DNA of 53,589 bases from an uncultured Prevotella sp. (GTDB lineage Bacteria; Bacteroidota; Bacteroidia; Bacteroidales; Bacteroidaceae), in contig CALUKU010000023.1 of NCBI GenBank assembly GCA_944321295.1, forward strand, positions 1-53,589, written 5' to 3'. The notes under the pieces were generated by a model. The model was given only the letters and a program-made list of their open reading frames with translations. It was not told the origin of the DNA and did no database searches. Both the position numbers and the translations under genes were made by a program. Positions 35,431-43,335 of this stretch are shown piece by piece; position 1 is the first letter of the stretch, and each line of letters opens with the position of its first letter.

Positions 35431-35518
35431 GATTCATAACCTTTCGCCACGCAAAAGGCGGCAAAACGCCGTCCAAAAAGCCGCTTTTTGCAGGCCGAAA
35501 GGCGGCATACGGCCAACC
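35431..35518. repeat. 22-bp-period tandem array, copy 4 (4 units)
   Basis: Units at 35431-35452, 35453-35474, 35475-35496 and 35497-35518. Units 2-4 start AAAAGG, AAAAAG and GAAAGG and are GC-rich otherwise (AAAAGGCGGC, GAAAGGCGGC). The array begins 26 bp after the WYL stop. Confidence 0.8.
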
Positions 35519-35544
35519 GTCTGATAATAAAGCTGTTACAGACT

Positions 35545-35600
35545 TCCTCCGACAGGAGGATTATATGACAAAACTATATATAAATAGAGCCACACTTTAA
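35545..35600 (+). CDS. Possible 11-residue leader peptide with a strong, maskable Shine-Dalgarno
   Basis: AGGAGG at 35554-35559 precedes ATG 35565, which opens an 11-codon frame (MTKLYINRATL) ending TAA at 35598-35600, 13 bp before the GIY-YIG ATG. The Shine-Dalgarno can pair with TCCTCC at 35545-35550 (loop GACA), so its access could be switched. Perfect Shine-Dalgarno sites are scarce in this genome, which makes the pairing notable. It could be chance; no peptide homology was used. The range given includes the hairpin. Confidence 0.3.
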
Positions 35601-35613
35601 AACCAACATCATT

Positions 35614-36117
35614 ATGACTTACAACGAAGAAAGACAAAGACTCGTAGAAGCCGGCTTCACCGGCTTTACAACAATCGGCGCGCTTATGGCCGACACCTGC
35701 GCCGCCCCTGCCGCTGCGGGAGTTTACGTCGTTATGAGAAACGACGACGGCCGGCCGACGTTCACAGCCAAAGGCACGGGAGGCTTCTTTAATCAGAAAG
35801 ACCCCAACGTCAGCATTGACGAACTTGAACGCAACTGGGTCGACGACACGTCAATAGTGTATATCGGCAAGGCCGGCGGCCCGAAGAGCAGCGCCACGCT
35901 GCGCAGCCGCCTGCGGCAATACATGGAATTCGGGCAGGGCAAGCCCATAGGGCATTACGGCGGCCGCTACATCTGGCAGCTGCAAGACGCCAGGGAGCTG
36001 ATCGTATGCTGGAAGGTAATCGGCGACAAAGATCCGCGCGACGTCGAGAAGCAGATGATAGCCAGCTTCAAGGCCGAGCACGGCGGCGGCCGCCCGTTCG
36101 CAAACCTCATAGACTGA
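35614..36117 (+). CDS. GIY-YIG-fold nuclease-like protein
   Basis: This 167-residue protein carries the GIY-YIG core spread over its length: AGVYVV (35-40), IVYIGKAG (81-88), the following LRSRLRQY (97-103) with a candidate catalytic Arg, GHYGGRYIWQL (113-123), and Glu145 in DVEKQMI as the metal-binding Glu. The C-terminus HGGGRPFANLID matches small GIY-YIG proteins. The fold is used by nucleases in repair, restriction and mobile elements; here it is stand-alone with no DNA-binding domain, so the function is open. It lies between a WYL regulator and a low-GC small gene. Confidence 0.78.
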   Translation: MTYNEERQRLVEAGFTGFTTIGALMADTCAAPAAAGVYVVMRNDDGRPTFTAKGTGGFFNQKDPNVSIDELERNWVDDTSIVYIGKAGGPKSSATLRSRLRQYMEFGQGKPIGHYGGRYIWQLQDARELIVCWKVIGDKDPRDVEKQMIASFKAEHGGGRPFANLID

Positions 36118-36191
36118 CGCACGTACACAAGAACATCGGGCGACGCAAACATAAAATAATGGTTAAGTAACATTAATAAATAGATAAGCTT

Positions 36192-36452
36192 ATGAATATT
36201 CAGAACATCGGGAAAATCAATCAAGTGGTAGATGAATATTTCTCAAACAATCCAAATGTGGACAAAGTCTTGGCAAAAGACCTTATGCCATTGTTTATTG
36301 AGGCTGGGATTTTCACCCAAGACCAAAGGAATGGGCTGCCTATACGCCAGGTTTTAAGAGAGCTGGATAGTGAAAACAAACTTGACTTGCTGCCATGCGC
36401 TTATCCTGAAAGGAAGAAAGTAAACACGAATTGGTATTTTGTCAGAAAGTGA
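36192..36452 (+). CDS. Small hypothetical protein (86 aa), atypically low GC
   Basis: This 86-residue soluble protein has a helical N-terminus (NIGKINQVVDEYFSNNPNVD), FIEAGIFTQDQRNGLPIRQV in the middle and a basic C-terminal strand (ERKKVNTNWYFVRK). The layout looks like a small winged-helix-type domain, but this is only an impression. Its codons are AT-rich compared with GC-rich neighbours on both sides, suggesting recent acquisition. It lies 74 bp after the GIY-YIG gene and has its own terminator. Confidence 0.65.
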   Translation: MNIQNIGKINQVVDEYFSNNPNVDKVLAKDLMPLFIEAGIFTQDQRNGLPIRQVLRELDSENKLDLLPCAYPERKKVNTNWYFVRK

Positions 36453-36471
36453 CAACATGTATTGTAACATC

Positions 36472-36507
36472 AAATCGAAGGCGAATTCATGTGTTCGCCT
36501 TCGATTT
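36472..36507 (+). terminator. Intrinsic terminator of the 86-aa gene
   Basis: AAATCGAAGGCGAA (36472-36485) pairs with TTCGCCTTCGATTT (36494-36507) over 14 bp with an 8-nt loop, followed by further T residues. Confidence 0.85.
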
Positions 36508-36536
36508 TTTATTTTGTATAAATCTATCGTCTTGTC

Positions 36537-36567
36537 TTTGCGTTGTCGCCATATTTGATTACTTTTG
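36537..36567 (+). promoter_or_regulatory. Promoter of the DUF4494-yggS pair
   Basis: TTTG (36537-36540) and TACTTTTG (36560-36567) with a 19-bp gap match the Bacteroidetes consensus. Transcription would start close to 36575, which makes ATG 36605 a likelier DUF4494 start than ATG 36578. Confidence 0.75.
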
Positions 36568-36604
36568 CAGGGCTTAAATGACACATATAAAACAAAAGGG
36601 AAAA

Positions 36605-37120
36605 ATGAGAAGCAGGACAACAACATGGTTTGAGTGCAAGATACGTTACGAGAAGACGATGGAAGACGGCACGCAGAAGAAGGTTACAGAAACTTACACG
36701 GTTGACGCGCTGAGTTTCACCGAGGCCGAGGCGAGCATCATCGACGAGATGTCGGCCTACATCAGCGGCGACTTCGAGGTGAGGGACATCAAGAAGGCGG
36801 CCTACGGCGAGGTGTTCTTCAGCGAGTCGGCCGCGGCCGACCGCTGGTATAAGACTAAGCTGCAGTTCATCACCATCGACGACAAGACAGAGAAGGAGAA
36901 GCGCTCTAACGTCAACTATCTGGTGCATGCCGCCTCGCTGCCCGAGGCCGTGAGGAGCATTGACGAGGTGATGGGCGGCACGATGATCGACTACGTGATA
37001 GCCTCTGTGGCCGAAACGCAGATCATGGACGTGTTCGAACATAACAAGATTTCCGCAAAGCAGGAACGTGACGACAAGCCAGAATATGAGCTGGAGCAAA
37101 ACACGGAGGAAACGAAATGA
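36605..37120 (+). CDS. DUF4494 family protein
   Basis: This 171-residue Bacteroidetes protein from ATG 36605 (preceded by AAAGGGAAAA) has SRTTTWFECKIRYEKTMEDG, VDALSFTEAEASIIDEM and KVKLQ-like strand FITIDDKTEKEKRSNVNYLV, repeated alpha/beta blocks each with the FTEAEA / LPEAV helix. No catalytic motif is visible. It overlaps yggS by 4 bp (ATGA), so the two are co-translated. The pairing with yggS is suggestive of linked function, but none is known. Confidence 0.85.
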   Translation: MRSRTTTWFECKIRYEKTMEDGTQKKVTETYTVDALSFTEAEASIIDEMSAYISGDFEVRDIKKAAYGEVFFSESAAADRWYKTKLQFITIDDKTEKEKRSNVNYLVHAASLPEAVRSIDEVMGGTMIDYVIASVAETQIMDVFEHNKISAKQERDDKPEYELEQNTEETK

Positions 37121-37797
37121 CACTGAGCGTTGACGTGGCCGCAAACTTGCGTGCCGTGAAAGATACATTGCCCGAGGGCGTAAGGCTGGTGGCCGTCAGC
37201 AAGTTCCACCCGGCCGAGTATGTCATGGCGGCCTATGACGCGGGCCAGAGGGTGTTCGGCGAGAGCCACGAGCAGGAGCTTTCGAAGAAATACGAGGCCC
37301 TGCCGAAGGACATCGAGTGGCACTTCATCGGCCACCTGCAGACTAACAAGGTGAAGTATATTGCGCCTTACATATCGATGATTGACGCCGTTGACTCGAT
37401 GAAGCTGCTTAAGGAGATCAACAAGCAGGCTGCAAAGCACGACAGGCGGATCGACGTGCTGCTTGAGCTGCACATAGCCGAGGAGGCCACGAAATACGGC
37501 TTCACGCCCGACGCCTGCCGCGAAATGCTTGAGGCAGGAGAATGGCGGGAGCTTGAGAACGTGCGCATACGCGGCCTAATGATGATGGCCTCTAACACTG
37601 ACGACGAGGCGCAGATCAAAAGCGAGTTTGACGAGGCGGCGGCCTTGTTCGACGAAATCAAGAGTAAGTACTTTGCCGGCGACGACATGTTCAACGAGCG
37701 TTCGTGGGGCATGAGCGGCGACTACAAGATTGCCTGCAAGTGCCGCAGCACGATGGTGCGCGTCGGCACGGCCATCTTCGGTGAAAGAACATATTGA
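37117..37797 (+). CDS. YggS/PLPBP-family pyridoxal phosphate homeostasis protein
   Basis: This 226-residue single-domain alanine-racemase-like barrel has the PLP Lys in LVAVSKFHPAEYV (about 20-32), FGESHEQELSKKYEAL, WHFIGHLQTNKVKYI, then IRGLMMMASNTDDE and LSMGMSGDY-like SWGMSGDYKIACKCRSTMVR, with phosphate-binding VRVGTAIFG. Family members bind PLP without enzymatic activity and buffer the cofactor and amino-acid pools. It is the second gene after DUF4494. Confidence 0.93.
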   Translation: MTLSVDVAANLRAVKDTLPEGVRLVAVSKFHPAEYVMAAYDAGQRVFGESHEQELSKKYEALPKDIEWHFIGHLQTNKVKYIAPYISMIDAVDSMKLLKEINKQAAKHDRRIDVLLELHIAEEATKYGFTPDACREMLEAGEWRELENVRIRGLMMMASNTDDEAQIKSEFDEAAALFDEIKSKYFAGDDMFNERSWGMSGDYKIACKCRSTMVRVGTAIFGERTY

Positions 37798-37802
37798 AAG
37801 TG

Positions 37803-37878
37803 AAAAGTGAAAAATGAAAAGTGAATAATCCATTAAGACTTAAGCATTTGGATTATTCACTTTTCATTTTTCACTTTT
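37803..37878. terminator. AT-rich hairpin with 30-bp perfect arms between convergent genes
   Basis: The arm 37803-37832 (AAAAGTGAAAAATGAAAAGT and onward) is the exact reverse complement of 37849-37878, with a 16-nt loop. It lies between the convergent yggS and EFR1 genes and would terminate both. The GTGAAAAGTGAAAAATG vocabulary is reused in the palindrome at 40.74 kb. Confidence 0.75.
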
Positions 37879-37891
37879 AATTCTTAATTTT

Positions 37892-38653
37892 TCACTTATA
37901 AAAGTATTGCCCTTTGTTTTTTGTGCGCCGTCCGTACTCTATGGCGTGGTGCGGGCAATGGTGGTAGCAGGCGAAACAAGCCAGGCAGTCGCCCCCGTGC
38001 GTCCAGCGTGGCAGGCCGCCGTCCATCACGATGTTGCCCACGGGACAGGCCCGGGCGCACGCTCCGCAGCCTACGCACTTGTCTACTGTGACGCGGAAGG
38101 GATTGTCAGTTATCAAGTAACGGGTGAAGAAGGCGCCGAGCACCCGGCTGTTTATCCTCGGCCAGCGACCCGTGTCAAGGTGCATCTCTCCCACCTTGTT
38201 CTCCTCTATCATGCTTATGTATTCCTGCAGGCAAGCCGCCGCCCGGCGCTTCTTGCGGGCTTCGTTCTCTGGAGAGTCTACGTCCATGAACGGAAGCCCG
38301 ACGTATGACTCGGGCATTATCAGCGAAAAGGCACTGTCAAGCCTCAAGCCCTTGGCTGCGAGGTCGCCCGCCAGTATCTTGACGGCCTCGCCTATGTCGT
38401 CGCCCGCCGTGCACAGGGCATAACAATAATGACCACCGGCGCTACGGACGTCAAGGTTTGCGACGAACCTGCGCAGCAGCTTTGGCGGGCGCCAACCGTG
38501 CACGGGGAAACAGAAGCCTATGCGCTCGCCCGGCTCAGGAGCGAACGTCGTCTGCCCAGTCTTAGTTATGTCTACGAGCGTGTCGCCCGTCCGATGTGCG
38601 ATCTCGGCTGCGGCCCACCTCGTGTTGCCCGTACATGAAAGATAAAATATCAT
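37892..38653 (-). CDS. EFR1-type flavodoxin-ferredoxin protein
   Basis: The N-terminal flavodoxin-like half opens FYLSCTGNTRWAAAEIA (FMN phosphate loop, about 3-19) and has FPVHGWRPPKLLRRF. The C-terminal half has two [4Fe-4S] motifs, CVGCGACARACPVG (about 196-209) and CLACFACYHHCPHHAI (about 227-242). It would shuttle electrons in the anaerobic cytoplasm; its partner is not identified. At 253 aa it is the usual size for this family. Confidence 0.92.
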   Translation of the reverse strand: MIFYLSCTGNTRWAAAEIAHRTGDTLVDITKTGQTTFAPEPGERIGFCFPVHGWRPPKLLRRFVANLDVRSAGGHYCYALCTAGDDIGEAVKILAGDLAAKGLRLDSAFSLIMPESYVGLPFMDVDSPENEARKKRRAAACLQEYISMIEENKVGEMHLDTGRWPRINSRVLGAFFTRYLITDNPFRVTVDKCVGCGACARACPVGNIVMDGGLPRWTHGGDCLACFACYHHCPHHAIEYGRRTKNKGQYFYK

Positions 38654-38679
38654 ATGAGATGGATGATGTGTCGTAATGT

Positions 38680-39756
38680 TCAGAGCACGCCTTTAGTCGA
38701 AGGCAGCTCGTAATGGTAAATGTCACGCCTTACGGCCATGCGCAACGAGCGCGCCAAGGCCTTGAATATGCCCTCAATCTTATGGTGCTCGTTATGTCCT
38801 TCGGCCTTAATGTTGAGGTTCATACGCGCCGCGTCGCTAAGGCTTTTGAAGAAATGCGGGAACATCTCCGTGGGCACGTCGCCTATCCTCTCGCGCTTGA
38901 AGTCGGCGTCCCACACGAGCCACGGGCGTCCGCCGAAGTCGAGGGCGACGCTGCACAGGCTGTCGTCCATCGGCAGGCAGTAGCCGTAGCGCTCTATGCC
39001 GCGCTTGTCGCCGAGTGCCTTGGCCAGACACTCGCCCAAGACGATGGCCGTGTCCTCTATGGTATGGTGCTCATCAACGTGCAGGTCGCCGCTGGCGCGC
39101 ACGGTGATGTCCATCATGCCGTGGCGTCCTATCTGCTCAAGCATGTGGTCAAAGAAGCCAAGGCCGGTAGATATGTCGTAGCGACCTGTGCCGTCAACAT
39201 TCAATGATACGTATATGTCGGTTTCGCCAGTAGTGCGCCGCAGCTCGGCGGTGCGCTCGCCGGCGAACAGTATCTCGGCAATCTTGTCCCACGTCATGCC
39301 GTCACGGCCGAGGATGAGCGCCTTGCAGCCAAGGTTCTCGGCCAACAGGCGGTCAGTGTCGCGGTCGCCTATGACGTAGCTTCCGGGCATGTCGTAGGCT
39401 GGGTTGCCAATGTATTCGGTCAACATGCCCGTGCCCGGCTTTCGGCACGGATGGTTGTCCTCGGGGAAATGGCGGTCGATGAGGATGTCGTCGAACGTCA
39501 CCCCCTCGCCCTCGAGCGTCTGCAGAATGAAATTGTGCACGGGCCAGAATGTTTCCTCGGGAAACGAGCTGGTGCCGAGGCCGTCCTGGTTGCTCACCAT
39601 CACGAAGCGGAAGTCAAGCTTCGAGCGGATGAACCCCAAATTCCTGAACACGCCCTTAACGAACTTCAGCTTGCCGAACGAGTCGACCTGCTCGTCGTGC
39701 GGCTCTTCGACGAGCGTGCCGTCGCGGTCGATGAATAATATGCGTTGCTGTTTCAT
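38680..39756 (-). CDS. hisB: Bifunctional histidinol-phosphatase / imidazoleglycerol-phosphate dehydratase
   Basis: It catalyses two steps of histidine synthesis. The N-terminal HAD phosphatase (about 1-165) has [13 protein letters not shown] (Asp10, Asp12), VSNQDGLG and GDRDTD. The C-terminal IGP dehydratase (about 170-358) has [33 protein letters not shown] and [20 protein letters not shown], supplying the Mn-binding His/Glu residues. Fusion of both activities is the enterobacterial-type arrangement, also found in Bacteroidetes. No other his gene is in this window. Confidence 0.95.
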   Translation of the reverse strand: MKQQRILFIDRDGTLVEEPHDEQVDSFGKLKFVKGVFRNLGFIRSKLDFRFVMVSNQDGLGTSSFPEETFWPVHNFILQTLEGEGVTFDDILIDRHFPEDNHPCRKPGTGMLTEYIGNPAYDMPGSYVIGDRDTDRLLAENLGCKALILGRDGMTWDKIAEILFAGERTAELRRTTGETDIYVSLNVDGTGRYDISTGLGFFDHMLEQIGRHGMMDITVRASGDLHVDEHHTIEDTAIVLGECLAKALGDKRGIERYGYCLPMDDSLCSVALDFGGRPWLVWDADFKRERIGDVPTEMFPHFFKSLSDAARMNLNIKAEGHNEHHKIEGIFKALARSLRMAVRRDIYHYELPSTKGVL

Positions 39757-39768
39757 GTCAAATCGTTT

Positions 39769-40665
39769 TTATGCCAAGGCAGCGCCGTTGCCGGCCACGC
39801 CGAATTCCCTCTTCTCACGCTCTCTTGTTTCTATGCTGCCGTAAAGGAAGTAGCACACGAATATCGTGAAAACGTTGATATACAGCCCGACGAACGCCGA
39901 CAGGGCGAACACGCCGAACCTTACGGCGCCGAAGTAAGACGGCAGGCCCGGAGGGTCGCCGAGATAGTTGACGCCGTAAACCGACAATGCGTCGGCCATG
40001 CCTACGATAAGCGTCGGCACGGACACGAGCGCTCCGCAAACCGTAGTGCACAAAGCCGCAAGCAGCAACGCAACGAACATGAGCCCCCAGTGGCGCAGGC
40101 CTACGGCGTATGACATGAAGAGGATTTGCCTTAGCTTGCACTCCGGCTCCATAAGATACTTCAGGGCAACGTAAACGAAAGGCAATGCCAGCAGGGTTAT
40201 AACTAAGGTTGCGCAGCCGAGCGCGGCAGCCAGCGGTTGCAGGTCGGCCACGATAGTAGGCCTCACCGTCATGCCGAAAGCATAAGCGGCAACGGCATAG
40301 GCCACGCCTATGATAACGCTTAAGCATACGCCGCACAGGGCGAGCCTGCCGCATCTCACTGCGTTCCACACCATGCGCCGCCCGTTGACGAGCGACATCA
40401 CCTTAGCCGCAAAAGCCGTAAGGGCGCACAGCGACATTACGGCCACGGCCCCAATGCCGGCATAGGCGGCAGTGCTCCCGCCGTGGAGCAACGCGGCGGC
40501 CGTAAGCGACACCTGCGCCGCAGCCACAAGAGAGGCCACGGCGGCGTAAACCCACGTGCGGCCGAATATCAGACGTATGTTGTCGAACAACATCCTATGC
40601 GCCTCAGACAGGCACGCAGTGTAGCTGCGGCTCTTGCCTACGGCGGCCATCTTAAAGTTTTCCAT
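39769..40665 (-). CDS. Polytopic membrane protein of unknown function
   Basis: This 298-residue protein has about six hydrophobic segments, including WVYAAVASLVAAAQVSLTAA, ALCGVCLSVIIGVAYAVAAY, LVITLLALPFVYVALKYLM, WGLMFVALLLAALCTTVCGA and FVGLYINVFTIFVCYFLYGS. Between the fourth and fifth lies a loop with MADALSVYGVNYLGDPPGLP. It ends 12 bp before hisB and is probably its upstream operon partner. There is no transporter or enzyme signature. Homologues appear confined to Bacteroidetes as far as I can recall. Confidence 0.75.
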   Translation of the reverse strand: MENFKMAAVGKSRSYTACLSEAHRMLFDNIRLIFGRTWVYAAVASLVAAAQVSLTAAALLHGGSTAAYAGIGAVAVMSLCALTAFAAKVMSLVNGRRMVWNAVRCGRLALCGVCLSVIIGVAYAVAAYAFGMTVRPTIVADLQPLAAALGCATLVITLLALPFVYVALKYLMEPECKLRQILFMSYAVGLRHWGLMFVALLLAALCTTVCGALVSVPTLIVGMADALSVYGVNYLGDPPGLPSYFGAVRFGVFALSAFVGLYINVFTIFVCYFLYGSIETREREKREFGVAGNGAALA

Positions 40666-40739
40666 CGGTTAAAGTTTTACGTTCCGGCGGACGTCGGCGC
40701 CCGCCTTCACCATGTTATACGGCGCAAAGATACGAATTT

Positions 40740-40847
40740 AAATGAAAAGTGGATAACGAATAATGAAAAATCCAACGGTCGGAAAATGAAGTTTAACCCA
40801 ATCGCTTTCCACATAATTTCTCTTCATTCGTTATCCACTTTTCATTT
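40740..40847. repeat. Palindrome with 22-bp arms in the oxidoreductase leader
   Basis: AAATGAAAAGTGGATAACGA (from 40740, arm to 40761) is the exact reverse complement of the arm at 40826-40847, ending TCATTT. The interior (about 64 bp) is AT-rich with its own partial pairing. It lies immediately upstream of the -7 box TACCTTTG at 40855-40862 and thus overlaps the expected -33 region. Confidence 0.65.
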
Positions 40848-40854
40848 AAATGCT

Positions 40855-40862
40855 TACCTTTG
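40855..40862 (+). promoter_or_regulatory. -7 element of the Gfo/Idh/MocA gene
   Basis: TACCTTTG matches TAnnTTTG and lies 19 bp before ATG 40882. The -33 region falls in the right arm of the palindrome. Confidence 0.6.
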
Positions 40863-40881
40863 CCCGAAAAAGCGAAAGAAT

Positions 40882-41865
40882 ATGAAACTGCTTAGATGGG
40901 GATTCATCGGTTGCGGAGAAGTGACCGAGAAGAAGTCGGGCCCGGCGTTCAACGACGTCGAAGGCTCCGAGGTGGTAGCCGTGATGAGCCGCAGCGCCGC
41001 GCGGGCGCGCTCTTACGCCGAGCGCCACAAGGTAAAGAAATGGTACACCGACGCCCAGGAACTTATAGCCGACCCTGAGGTCAACGCCGTCTACGTGGCA
41101 ACGCCGCCCTCGAGCCACGCCACCTTCGCCATAATGGCCATGCGCGCAGGCAAGCCGGTCTACGTAGAGAAGCCGCTGGCAGCCAGCTACGACGACTGCG
41201 CCCGCGTCAACCGCGTGAGCGAGCAGACGGGCGTGCCCTGCTTCGTGGCCTACTACAGGCGCTACCTGCCTTACTTCAAAAAGGTGAAAAGCCTCGTGCG
41301 CGACGGCGCCGTAGGCCGCGTCATGAACGTGCAGCTGCGCTTCTCGTGCCCCCCGCGCGAGGCCGACGTAGCTCCTGACGGCAGCCTGCCGTGGCGCCTG
41401 CAGCCCGACATCTCGGGCGGCGGCTACTTCTACGACCTGGCGCCCCACCAGCTCGACCTGCTGCAAGACCTTTTCGGCGTGATAACCGAGGCCGAGGGCC
41501 TGTGCGCCAACCGTGCCGGACTCTACGGCGCCGAGGACAACGTCAGCGCCTGCTTCCGCTTCGAGAGCGGACTGACGGGCAGCGGCTCGTGGTGCTTCAC
41601 GGGACATAAGTCGGCCCAAGAGGACAAGATTGAGATAATCGGCGGCGACGGCAAGCTGAGCTTCTCAGTCTTCGGCTACGACCCGATATTGCTCGTCACC
41701 GGCCAAGGCGCCACCAGCATAGTCGTGCCCAATCCGCCCTACGTTCAGCTGCCCATCATCAAGGCCGTCATAGAAGACCTGCAGGGCTTCGGCGCATGCT
41801 CGTGCACAAGCGTGTCGGCCACGCCCGTCAACTGGGTGATGGACCGCATCCTCGGAAAGTTCTGA
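40882..41865 (+). CDS. Gfo/Idh/MocA-family oxidoreductase
   Basis: From ATG 40882 the protein has 327 residues. The NAD(P) fold opens LLRWGFIGCGEVTEKKSGPA, then VVAVMSRSAARARSYAERH, VNAVYVATPPSSHA and the family signature VYVEKPLAASYDDC with the catalytic-region EKP Lys. The C-terminal domain has YFYDLAPHQLDLLQDLFG and ends with substrate-pocket strands. Sugar or polyol dehydrogenase activity is likely, substrate unknown. A longer frame from 40483 crosses the promoter and is rejected. Confidence 0.92.
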   Translation: MKLLRWGFIGCGEVTEKKSGPAFNDVEGSEVVAVMSRSAARARSYAERHKVKKWYTDAQELIADPEVNAVYVATPPSSHATFAIMAMRAGKPVYVEKPLAASYDDCARVNRVSEQTGVPCFVAYYRRYLPYFKKVKSLVRDGAVGRVMNVQLRFSCPPREADVAPDGSLPWRLQPDISGGGYFYDLAPHQLDLLQDLFGVITEAEGLCANRAGLYGAEDNVSACFRFESGLTGSGSWCFTGHKSAQEDKIEIIGGDGKLSFSVFGYDPILLVTGQGATSIVVPNPPYVQLPIIKAVIEDLQGFGACSCTSVSATPVNWVMDRILGKF

Positions 41866-41901
41866 CATATCATCAACAACCCTTAATACACACAACCACG
41901 C

Positions 41902-42804
41902 ATGAACATCCTCACACGTTGCCTGCTTACGGTCATTGCCGCCGTATGCATGGCCGCGGCGACGGCCGTCGACAGCCAAGCGGCCGGCACCGCGGAGCAG
42001 CCCTCAAAGCCCCAAACGACCTATACAAAGGCCGACAGCACCCTCGTAGTTAACCTGCTGGCCGACGCCGGCCGACAGCCGGCCGGCACCAATCTCACAC
42101 TCTACTTCGCACGCCGCCTGAAGGGCACGCCCTACGTAGCCCACACCCTCGACGGCTACGCAGAGGAGCGCCTCGTCGTCAACTTGCGCCAGCTCGACTG
42201 CCTGACATACGTAGAGAACGTCACGGCGCTCACCCTTTGCGCACGGCAGGGCCGACGCACATTCGCCGACTTCTGCGACACACTGCGGCGGCTGCGCTAC
42301 CGCAAAGACTGCGCCACCTCCTATGAGGCGCGCCTGCACTACTTCTCCGACTGGATTGACGACAACGTCTCGAAGGGAGTCTGCACCGAGGTGCAAGCGC
42401 CCAATCCGCCGTTCAAGGCCGTGCAGACCGTCAACGTCAACTACATGTCAACCCACCCCTCAAAATACGCCATGCTCAAAGGACGCCCCCAGCGCATCAA
42501 GGCCATAGCCGAAGCCGAGCGCCGCCTAAGCGGCACCCGCCGGCGATACATACCCAAGGCCGCCGTCGACAACTCGGACCTGCTAAGGAGCACCGTGAAA
42601 GACGGCGACATCATAGCCCTAACCACCACACTCGCCGGGTTAGACATCCAGCACGTGGGCTTCGCCGTGTGGCACGCCGACGGCCTGCATCTGCTCAACG
42701 CCTCAAGCCTTCGCCACAAGGTCGTAGAGGAGCCGAAGACGCTGCGCCGCTACCTGCAAGGGCAGCCCACGATGACGGGCATGAGAATAATAAGACTTAA
42801 GTGA
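41902..42804 (+). CDS. DUF1460 family secreted amidase/peptidase-like protein
   Basis: The signal peptide (about 1-28, LTRCLLTVIAAVCMAAATAV) precedes a NlpC/P60-like DUF1460 fold: NLRQLDCLTYVENVTAL with the likely catalytic Cys (about 97), RYRKDCATSYEARLHYFSDW, VNVNYMSTHPSKYAML, and IQHVGFAVWHADGLHLLNAS with the likely catalytic His (about 252). The family includes N-acetylmuramoyl-amidase-like proteins acting on cell-wall peptides. It starts 36 bp after the oxidoreductase gene and may be co-transcribed with it. Confidence 0.88.
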   Translation: MNILTRCLLTVIAAVCMAAATAVDSQAAGTAEQPSKPQTTYTKADSTLVVNLLADAGRQPAGTNLTLYFARRLKGTPYVAHTLDGYAEERLVVNLRQLDCLTYVENVTALTLCARQGRRTFADFCDTLRRLRYRKDCATSYEARLHYFSDWIDDNVSKGVCTEVQAPNPPFKAVQTVNVNYMSTHPSKYAMLKGRPQRIKAIAEAERRLSGTRRRYIPKAAVDNSDLLRSTVKDGDIIALTTTLAGLDIQHVGFAVWHADGLHLLNASSLRHKVVEEPKTLRRYLQGQPTMTGMRIIRLK

Positions 42805-43006
42805 CAAAGACGGAAGAGCAAGGCCACGGCCGACACAAATGCCGCACGTCAAGGCGACAGGCGTAATGCAAAGCAACCAAGTGATTTTGCTTACATTTTG
42901 TCACATCATAAACTGCCGAGTTTCACATACAACCAGAAAAAACATATGCCCTTAAACGACGGAAAACCGACCGTCAACACAGGCTTAACGACGCAATCAA
43001 CTACGG
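42805..43006. other. Intergenic stretch without a recognisable gene
   Basis: No ORF with protein-like character was seen. The last ~44 bp (42963-43006) can be phased with the following 22-bp array as degenerate units, but the match is weak. Confidence 0.4.
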
Positions 43007-43116
43007 AAGACGGCCTTTCGGCCTCATAAAAACGCCGAATTGCAGGCAAGAAGACGGCCTACAAAAGACAAAAGGCTACATTTTACGTCATGAAATGTAG
43101 CCTTTTGCTGTATCTA
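43007..43116. repeat. 22-bp-period tandem array, copy 5 (5 units), with hairpin
   Basis: Units at 43007, 43029, 43051, 43073 and 43095, each 22 bp. Units 1 and 3 share AAGACGGCCT. Units 4-5 also form a perfect 14-bp hairpin, AAAAGGCTACATTT (43070-43083) with AAATGTAGCCTTTT (43093-43106), which could serve as a terminator. Confidence 0.75.
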
Positions 43117-43196
43117 AAGCTATGATTTAATTGCACAAAACGCATGCTAAACAGCTTAACAAGCTGATTACAGCCATGTTACGTATGCACACTGAA

Positions 43197-43245
43197 AAGC
43201 GGCTTTTTCACGGACAATCATACATTCATCCGGAAAAAGCCGCTT
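43197..43245. terminator. Hairpin between convergent DUF1460 and lipid-kinase genes
   Basis: AAGCGGCTTTTTC (43197-43209) pairs with GAAAAAGCCGCTT (43233-43245), 13 bp, with a 23-nt loop. It lies in the gap between two convergent genes and could terminate either. Confidence 0.6.
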
Positions 43246-43335
43246 ATATTACATTATGAAAAATCAAAATGACAGGCTTACGATGATTTTATTTGCAATA
43301 AGCAACGCCGTGCCCATCAGCATAACGCCCTAACA

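Noticed and set aside
36524-37168. 214-codon minus-strand frame over the DUF4494 gene
   Set aside because: Antisense to a coupled, promoter-equipped gene pair. No family resemblance.
40483-40881. 133-residue extension of the oxidoreductase frame
   Set aside because: It crosses a palindrome and the -7 box, and the Rossmann fold begins right at ATG 40882.
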